Source: Deltaproteobacteria bacterium
GTDB lineage: Bacteria; Desulfobacterota; GWC2-55-46
Reading direction: 5' to 3'
Length of the DNA: 11,159 nt
Assembly (NCBI GenBank): GCA_016218095.1
Contig: JACREV010000163.1
Coordinates: forward strand, 1-11,159
Made by a program: the position numbers and the translations under genes. Positions 6,852-11,159 of the stretch are shown piece by piece; position 1 is the first letter of the stretch, and each line of letters opens with the position of its first letter. The notes under the pieces were generated by a model. It was given only the letters and a program-made list of their open reading frames with translations. It was not told where the DNA came from and did no database searches.

Positions 6852-7694
6852 ATGGGAAGGACAGCCAGGAAGTACAAGGAAGTCAAGATAGACCCGACGG
6901 CGTTCGTGCATCCGACGGCGGAACTCGACGCGGGCGTTGAGGTGGGGCCCTATTCAGTCATAGGCGAAGGCGTATCTATCGGCAAAGAGACGAAGATAGG
7001 CCCCCATGTCGTCATAGAGAAGTGGACGACGATGGGAGAGAGGAACAACGTCTACCAGTTCGTCTCCATAGGCGCAGCGCCCCAGGACCTGGGATACAAG
7101 GGCGAGAAGACCGAGATAATAATAGGCGACGGGAACACCATAAGGGAGTTCGTCACCATACACAGGGCCACGACCAAGGACAAGTGGAAGACGGTCTGCG
7201 GGTCGCATAACCTCCTCATGAACTACGTCCACATCGCCCATGACTGCAACCTCGGGGACAACATCATCATGGCGAACTCGGCTACGCTTGGCGGCCACGT
7301 CACCATAGACAACAACGCCATCGTCGGAGGGCTCGTGGCCATACACCAGCACGTGAGGATCGGCGCGTACTGCATCATCGGCGGGGCCTCGGCCGTCTCC
7401 AAGGACGTCCCTCCCTATGTCAAGGCGGTCGGCAACAGGGCCCGGCTCTTCGGATTGAATTCCGTGGGCTTGAGGAGGCAGGGCCTTACCAAGGAGGAGC
7501 TCGAGGAGATAAAACTCTCGTATAACGTCATATTCAGGTCTTCGCTGCGGCTCCCGGACGCCCTTGAGAAGCTCGAGCGCGAGCTGCCGAATTCCAGGCA
7601 CGCTAAAAGGTTCATAGACTTCATGAGGGGCTCGAAGCGGGGGGTGGCGCGCGAAAGGACGAAGAGGAAGAATGAAGTCCAGGAAGAGGATTAG
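6852..7694 (+). CDS. lpxA: Acyl-ACP--UDP-N-acetylglucosamine O-acyltransferase LpxA
   Basis: LpxA starts lipid A synthesis by moving a 3-hydroxyacyl chain from ACP to UDP-GlcNAc (or a 3-amino analogue in some bacteria). The 280 aa comprise a short basic N-terminal extension, a left-handed beta helix (about 13-195) and an alpha-helical C-terminal domain. By alignment from memory with E. coli, His104, His127, His130 (catalytic, in HIAHDC), His149 and His165 match His99, 122, 125, 144 and 160. Gly178 matches Gly173, the residue known to set long-chain acyl choice. His167 (AIHQH) replaces a usual Phe. The last 20 residues are a highly charged tail that is translated through the beginning of the next gene; the two genes overlap by 23 bases, which implies translational coupling. 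Confidence 0.95.
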   Translation: MGRTARKYKEVKIDPTAFVHPTAELDAGVEVGPYSVIGEGVSIGKETKIGPHVVIEKWTTMGERNNVYQFVSIGAAPQDLGYKGEKTEIIIGDGNTIREFVTIHRATTKDKWKTVCGSHNLLMNYVHIAHDCNLGDNIIMANSATLGGHVTIDNNAIVGGLVAIHQHVRIGAYCIIGGASAVSKDVPPYVKAVGNRARLFGLNSVGLRRQGLTKEELEEIKLSYNVIFRSSLRLPDALEKLERELPNSRHAKRFIDFMRGSKRGVARERTKRKNEVQEED

Positions 7695-8628
7695 GGTCGG
7701 GGTCGTCGGCGTCGGCTATCTTGGAAAGCTCCACGCCGAAAAGTACGCCCTTATAAAAGAAGCCGAGCTCGTCGGCGTCACTGACGCCAACGCCGAGCGC
7801 GCAAACGAGATAGCCGCGCTCGCCTCCACAAAGGCCTTCGCCTCTTACGAGGACCTTTTCGGCAAGGTCGACGCCGTAAGCATCGTCACCCCGACAGAGA
7901 GCCATTTCAGGATCGGCCTTGAGTTCTTGTCCAGAGGCGTCCACGTGATGATGGAAAAGCCCGTCACGAACACGACCGCCGAGGCCGACCGGCTCATAGC
8001 CGAGGCCGGAAAGAAAGGCGTCGTCCTCCAGGTCGGCCACCTCGAGAGGTTCAACGGCGCGTACACGGCGCTCGCGGGGAGGCTCAAGTCCCCGCCGGTC
8101 TACGTGGAGGCGCACAGGCTCTCGCCCTTCCCGAACAGGTCGACGGACGTCGACGTCGTGCTCGACGTCATGATACACGACATCGACCTCGTCCTCGACG
8201 TCGTAAAGTCCAAAGTCACCTCTATTGAGGCGGTCGGCACCCCGGTCGTATCCCCAAGGACGGACATCGCGAACGCGAGGCTTGCGTTCGAGAACGGCTG
8301 TGTCGCCTCCATCACCGCAAGCCGCGTATCCCGCGCTCGGGTAAGGAAGATGGAGATAGCGACGCGGGACTCTTCTGCGACCGTGGATTTCATGAACCAG
8401 CACCTTTTTGTCGCGACCCTTGCGCCGGGAGTGGACGGCAGGGCGGGGACCCTTGCCGATGAACAGGTCGAGGTGGCGAAGATGGATGCGATACTCGAAG
8501 AGCTCAAATCCTTTGTAGCCTGCTCCGCCTCAGGGAAGAGGCCCGTCGTTTCAGGCGAGGACGGCAGGGCCGCGCTCCATATAGCCGAGCTGATACAGGG
8601 CGCGATAGCCGCGCACGCAGGGCTTTAA
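7672..8628 (+). CDS. Gfo/Idh/MocA family NAD(P)-dependent oxidoreductase, possibly GnnA-like
   Basis: The 318-aa product has the two-domain layout of the Gfo/Idh/MocA family. The N-terminal Rossmann fold carries GVGYLG (13-18), an acidic residue after the second strand (Asp38 in VTDAN), VTPTESH (72-78) and the EKP motif (95-97). The C-terminal domain has VGHLERFN (121-128) and MIHDIDL (167-173), whose His169 sits where the family's catalytic or substrate-contacting His/Asp pair is found. These enzymes oxidise or reduce a sugar ring carbon. Its place between lpxA and lpxB suggests a UDP-sugar of the lipid A pathway. The known precedent is GnnA, which makes the 3-keto form of UDP-GlcNAc for 3-amino lipid A. 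GnnA needs the aminotransferase GnnB, which is not in the window, so the substrate stays open. The ATG lies inside the lpxA end with a GAGGAAG Shine-Dalgarno at 7664-7670. Confidence 0.88.
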   Translation: MKSRKRIRVGVVGVGYLGKLHAEKYALIKEAELVGVTDANAERANEIAALASTKAFASYEDLFGKVDAVSIVTPTESHFRIGLEFLSRGVHVMMEKPVTNTTAEADRLIAEAGKKGVVLQVGHLERFNGAYTALAGRLKSPPVYVEAHRLSPFPNRSTDVDVVLDVMIHDIDLVLDVVKSKVTSIEAVGTPVVSPRTDIANARLAFENGCVASITASRVSRARVRKMEIATRDSSATVDFMNQHLFVATLAPGVDGRAGTLADEQVEVAKMDAILEELKSFVACSASGKRPVVSGEDGRAALHIAELIQGAIAAHAGL

Positions 8629-8663
8629 CCGCGGCCGCCGTCGGCTCGATACCGGAAGATTCC

Positions 8664-9800
8664 ATGGGTGAGAGGATTTTTATAGTCTGCGGGGAAGAGT
8701 CCGGCGACCTCCACGGCAGTTCCCTCATCTCCGCGCTCAGATCCCTAAACCCTGGCATAGAGTTCGCGGGCATGGGCGGCGAGAGGATGCGGAGGCTCGG
8801 GCTCAAGGGCCCGGACTCCAAAGAGGTCTCGGTAGTAGGCGCGATCGAGGTCATCGGGAAGCTCCCGAAGATATGGGACACCTTCAAGACGCTGAAAGCG
8901 ATGCTCTCGGCCGAAAGATTCGACTGCGTGGTTTTGATCGACTTCCCGGACTTCAACCTCAAGATCGCGAAAGAGGCTAAAAGGCTCGGCGTCCCCGTCA
9001 TCTACTACATAAGCCCGCAGGTATGGGCCTGGCGGAAGGGCCGCGTAAAGACGATAGCCTCGCTTGTGGACAAGATGCTCGTCGTCTTCCCGTTCGAGGT
9101 CCCGATATATAAGAAGGCCGGGGTCGACGTGGAGTATGTAGGCCACCCGCTCCTCGACGTGGTCGACTCCGGCATCGATAAGGCCGCTTCGAGAAAGTCG
9201 CTCGGGCTTCGGGCCTCATCCACGGTAGTCGCGCTCCTCCCAGGGTCGAGGACCGGGGAGATCGAGAGGCTCCTCCTCCCCATGCTCAAGGCAGGGGAGA
9301 TCATCGCGAAAGGCTTAAAAGAGAGGCCCTCTTTCGTCATCCCCGCCGCGAACAGCATAGACGACGGGCTGCTCGACAGGTATCTAAAGGGAGCGCCGAT
9401 AGACGTAAAAGTCGTCCGCAACTCCATGCACGCGGCGTTAAGGGCCGCTGACGCGGCGATAGTCGCCTCTGGGACCGCGACCCTCGAGACCGCGCTCATA
9501 GGCTCTCCGATGGTCATAATATACAGGATGGCCCCGGTCTCGTACGCCATAGCCAAGGCGCTCGTGGGGGTCAAGGACGTCGGGCTACCGAACATCGTCG
9601 CCGGAAAAAGGATAGTAGCGGAGCTCATCCAGAACGAGGCGACGCCGGAGAGGATAGCGGAGGAGACGCTCGCCATTCTTAACGACGAGAGGCGCAGGGC
9701 CTCTATCGAGGCGGCGTATAACGACGTAAGAAAGTCCCTCGGCGGCAAGGGCGCGGCCGAAAGGGCCGCGAAGGCCGTATTGGCCGCGATAAGGGCGTAA
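8664..9800 (+). CDS. lpxB: Lipid-A-disaccharide synthase LpxB
   Basis: LpxB joins UDP-2,3-diacylglucosamine and lipid X (its 1-phosphate) to form the tetra-acylated disaccharide at the inner face of the inner membrane. The 378 aa match the family (GT19, GT-B-like fold). Visible motifs: GEESGDLHG at the N-terminus (10-18), DFPDFN (93-98, holding the conserved Asp96 reported as essential in E. coli), YYISPQVWAWRKGR (114-127), YVGHPLLD (158-165) and LLPGSRTGEI (191-200, with the conserved Arg196). SGTATLE further on fits the donor-binding region of family members. The Shine-Dalgarno GGAAGA lies just before the ATG. It is 35 bases after the oxidoreductase and 1 base before msbA, so it is firmly inside one operon. 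Confidence 0.95.
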   Translation: MGERIFIVCGEESGDLHGSSLISALRSLNPGIEFAGMGGERMRRLGLKGPDSKEVSVVGAIEVIGKLPKIWDTFKTLKAMLSAERFDCVVLIDFPDFNLKIAKEAKRLGVPVIYYISPQVWAWRKGRVKTIASLVDKMLVVFPFEVPIYKKAGVDVEYVGHPLLDVVDSGIDKAASRKSLGLRASSTVVALLPGSRTGEIERLLLPMLKAGEIIAKGLKERPSFVIPAANSIDDGLLDRYLKGAPIDVKVVRNSMHAALRAADAAIVASGTATLETALIGSPMVIIYRMAPVSYAIAKALVGVKDVGLPNIVAGKRIVAELIQNEATPERIAEETLAILNDERRRASIEAAYNDVRKSLGGKGAAERAAKAVLAAIRA

Positions 9801-9801
9801 C

Positions 9802-11159
9802 ATGCAGATATATCTCCGGCTTCTCAAGCTCCTGCCTCCATACAAGCTCCAGCTCTTCATGGCCTTCATCTGCATGGCGGGCTTCGCCCTTTCAAACGGC
9901 GCGTTCGCCTACCTCATCGGCCCCGTTATGAAGTTCCTCTTCGCGAACGAGACCGGGTCTCAGGTAAACTTCATCCCCTTCGACCTCATCGTAATACCAA
10001 GAGACAGGATGCTGCTGGCGATACCGCTCGCGATAATAGCCGTCGCCGTCGTAAAGGGCTTGAGCTCCTACGGGCAGTCGTTCTTCATGGGCTACGTGGG
10101 GCAGGGGGTCATAAGGGACATAAGGAAGAGCCTGTACGACAGGATGCTCACGCTCCCGGTCGGGTTCTTCAGCTCCACCCCGACAGGCACGCTCGTATCG
10201 CGCCTCACGAACGACGTAAACCTCCTCCAGGCCACGACCGCGGAGGCGATGGCCACGACCTTGAAGCAGTCGCTCACCATAGTCGTCCTCGCAATCGTCG
10301 TCATAAGCCTTGATTGGAAGCTCGCGCTCGCGGCAGGCATTGCGCTTCCGCTCTCCGTCTATCCGATGAGGAAGCTCGGAAAAAGGATGAAGAAGGTCTC
10401 GACCCAGGGGCAGGTCTCGATGGGGATGCTGACGACGCTCCTGCACGAGGCGATAGCCGGGATAAGGATAGTCAAGGCCTTCTGCATGGAGGGGTACGAA
10501 TCCGCCCGCTTCCAGAAGGAGAACGAGCGGTACACGCAGAACCAGGTGAAGGCGATAAGGGTCCGCTCCATATCGTCCCCCTTGATGGAGACCGTCGGGG
10601 CCGTCGGGTTCGCCGTCACCATCTGGTTCGCCGCATACAGGATAAGCCAGGGGACTCTGAAGCCGGAGACCTTCATCTCGTTCTTCGCCTCCGTCATCAT
10701 GTTCTATCAGCCGATAAAGGCGCTTAACGGAGTGAACCTGAGCATCCAGCAGGGGCTCGCCGCCGCTACGCGCATATTCGAGATAATGGACATGAAGGGT
10801 GAGGCCGGGGACAGGGGGGGGAGGGAGCTCTCCGGCGTCAACGACACAATCGAGTTTCGGTCCGTCGCCTTCAACTACGGCGGCGAGGAGGTATTGAAGT
10901 CCATCGACCTCAAGGTCAGGAAGGGCGAGGTCATAGCGATAGTCGGCAGCTCAGGCGCCGGGAAGACCACCTTCGTCAACCTCATACCGAGGTTCTACGA
11001 CGTCTCGGGCGGTTCCATTCTCGTGGATGGCACGGACATCCGGGAGCTTACGCTTAAGTCCCTCCGCTCCCAGACGGGAATAGTCTCCCAGCAGGTGATA
11101 CTCTTCAACGACACGGTGAAGAGGAACATCGCCTACGGGGACAAGGAGATGGACGAAGA
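9802..11159 (+). CDS. msbA: Lipid A export ABC transporter MsbA (3' partial)
   Basis: MsbA is a homodimeric inner-membrane ABC exporter that flips lipid A core from the cytoplasmic to the periplasmic leaflet. The frame is open to the window end: 452 codons are complete, out of an expected 580 or so. The N-terminal part is a type I exporter membrane domain with hydrophobic segments at roughly 16-45, 70-90, 150-185 and 260-310, and a TPTGTLVSRLTNDV coupling-helix region. The ATPase domain starts around residue 350, with Walker A GSSGAGKTT (382-390) and a Q-loop (IVSQQVILFND) just before the cut; signature and Walker B lie outside the window. The ATG comes 1 base after the lpxB stop, and AAGGG inside the end of lpxB serves as the Shine-Dalgarno. 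The lipid A neighbourhood supports MsbA over other exporters of the same fold. Confidence 0.92.
   Translation, partial: MQIYLRLLKLLPPYKLQLFMAFICMAGFALSNGAFAYLIGPVMKFLFANETGSQVNFIPFDLIVIPRDRMLLAIPLAIIAVAVVKGLSSYGQSFFMGYVGQGVIRDIRKSLYDRMLTLPVGFFSSTPTGTLVSRLTNDVNLLQATTAEAMATTLKQSLTIVVLAIVVISLDWKLALAAGIALPLSVYPMRKLGKRMKKVSTQGQVSMGMLTTLLHEAIAGIRIVKAFCMEGYESARFQKENERYTQNQVKAIRVRSISSPLMETVGAVGFAVTIWFAAYRISQGTLKPETFISFFASVIMFYQPIKALNGVNLSIQQGLAAATRIFEIMDMKGEAGDRGGRELSGVNDTIEFRSVAFNYGGEEVLKSIDLKVRKGEVIAIVGSSGAGKTTFVNLIPRFYDVSGGSILVDGTDIRELTLKSLRSQTGIVSQQVILFNDTVKRNIAYGDKEMDE

Noticed and set aside
6954..7601. 215-aa open frame on the - strand opposite lpxA
   Set aside because: It mirrors the hexapeptide repeats of lpxA and has the same biased composition; there is no ribosome binding site or family resemblance.
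7621..8403. 260-aa open frame on the - strand opposite the oxidoreductase
   Set aside because: The + strand frame has clear Gfo/Idh motifs. The antisense frame is low-complexity (Arg, Val, Asp, Gly) as expected from mirror codon bias, and has no recognisable motif.
8629..8663. GC-rich palindrome (GCGGCCGC) in the gap before lpxB as a regulatory site
   Set aside because: An 8-base GC palindrome is expected by chance in such GC-rich DNA, and the gap has no other signal.

Overview
The window is a GC-rich, single-strand gene cluster for Gram-negative outer-membrane biogenesis. Nine protein genes all read on the + strand, and the first and last are cut by the window edges. The gene order (lolD, bamA, ompH/skp, lpxD, fabZ, lpxA, a Gfo/Idh-type oxidoreductase, lpxB, msbA) resembles the lipid A/Bam clusters of Desulfobacterota (former Deltaproteobacteria, Geobacter-like) and related phyla. 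Codon use is unusual for such a GC-rich sequence: ATA (Ile) and AGG (Arg) are very common in every gene. This points to one lineage with a uniform codon style and gives no sign of recent transfer of any gene. I cannot name the genus.

Layout. Bases 1-1050 hold the C-terminal part of a protein with a TPR-like segment and two cyclic-nucleotide-binding domains; its frame is open from base 1, so the true start lies upstream. Bases 1071-1745 encode LolD, the ATPase of lipoprotein release. Bases 1787-4465 encode a long BamA with a TTG start and an extra N-terminal domain before five POTRA repeats. Bases 4466-4760 are the only sizeable non-coding stretch; it carries three palindromes or hairpins, including a perfect 17-bp stem. 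From 4761 to the end the genes are tightly packed: Skp/OmpH, LpxD, FabZ, LpxA, the oxidoreductase (start overlaps the lpxA end), LpxB and MsbA (start 1 base after the lpxB stop, cut by the window end).

How the genes work together. LpxA, LpxD and LpxB carry out three steps of lipid A synthesis. FabZ draws on the same 3-hydroxyacyl-ACP pool that feeds LpxA and LpxD. MsbA flips the lipid A core across the inner membrane. Skp carries unfolded outer-membrane proteins to BamA, which inserts them, and LolD powers lipoprotein sorting to the outer membrane. LpxC, the LpxH/LpxI pyrophosphatase and a LolC/LolE permease are not in the window.

I found no RNA genes, insertion sequences, CRISPR arrays or phage genes. 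This is mostly a conserved housekeeping region. The points most worth a second look are the extra BamA domain, the oxidoreductase between lpxA and lpxB, the structured bamA-ompH spacer, and the cyclic-nucleotide sensor next to lolD.
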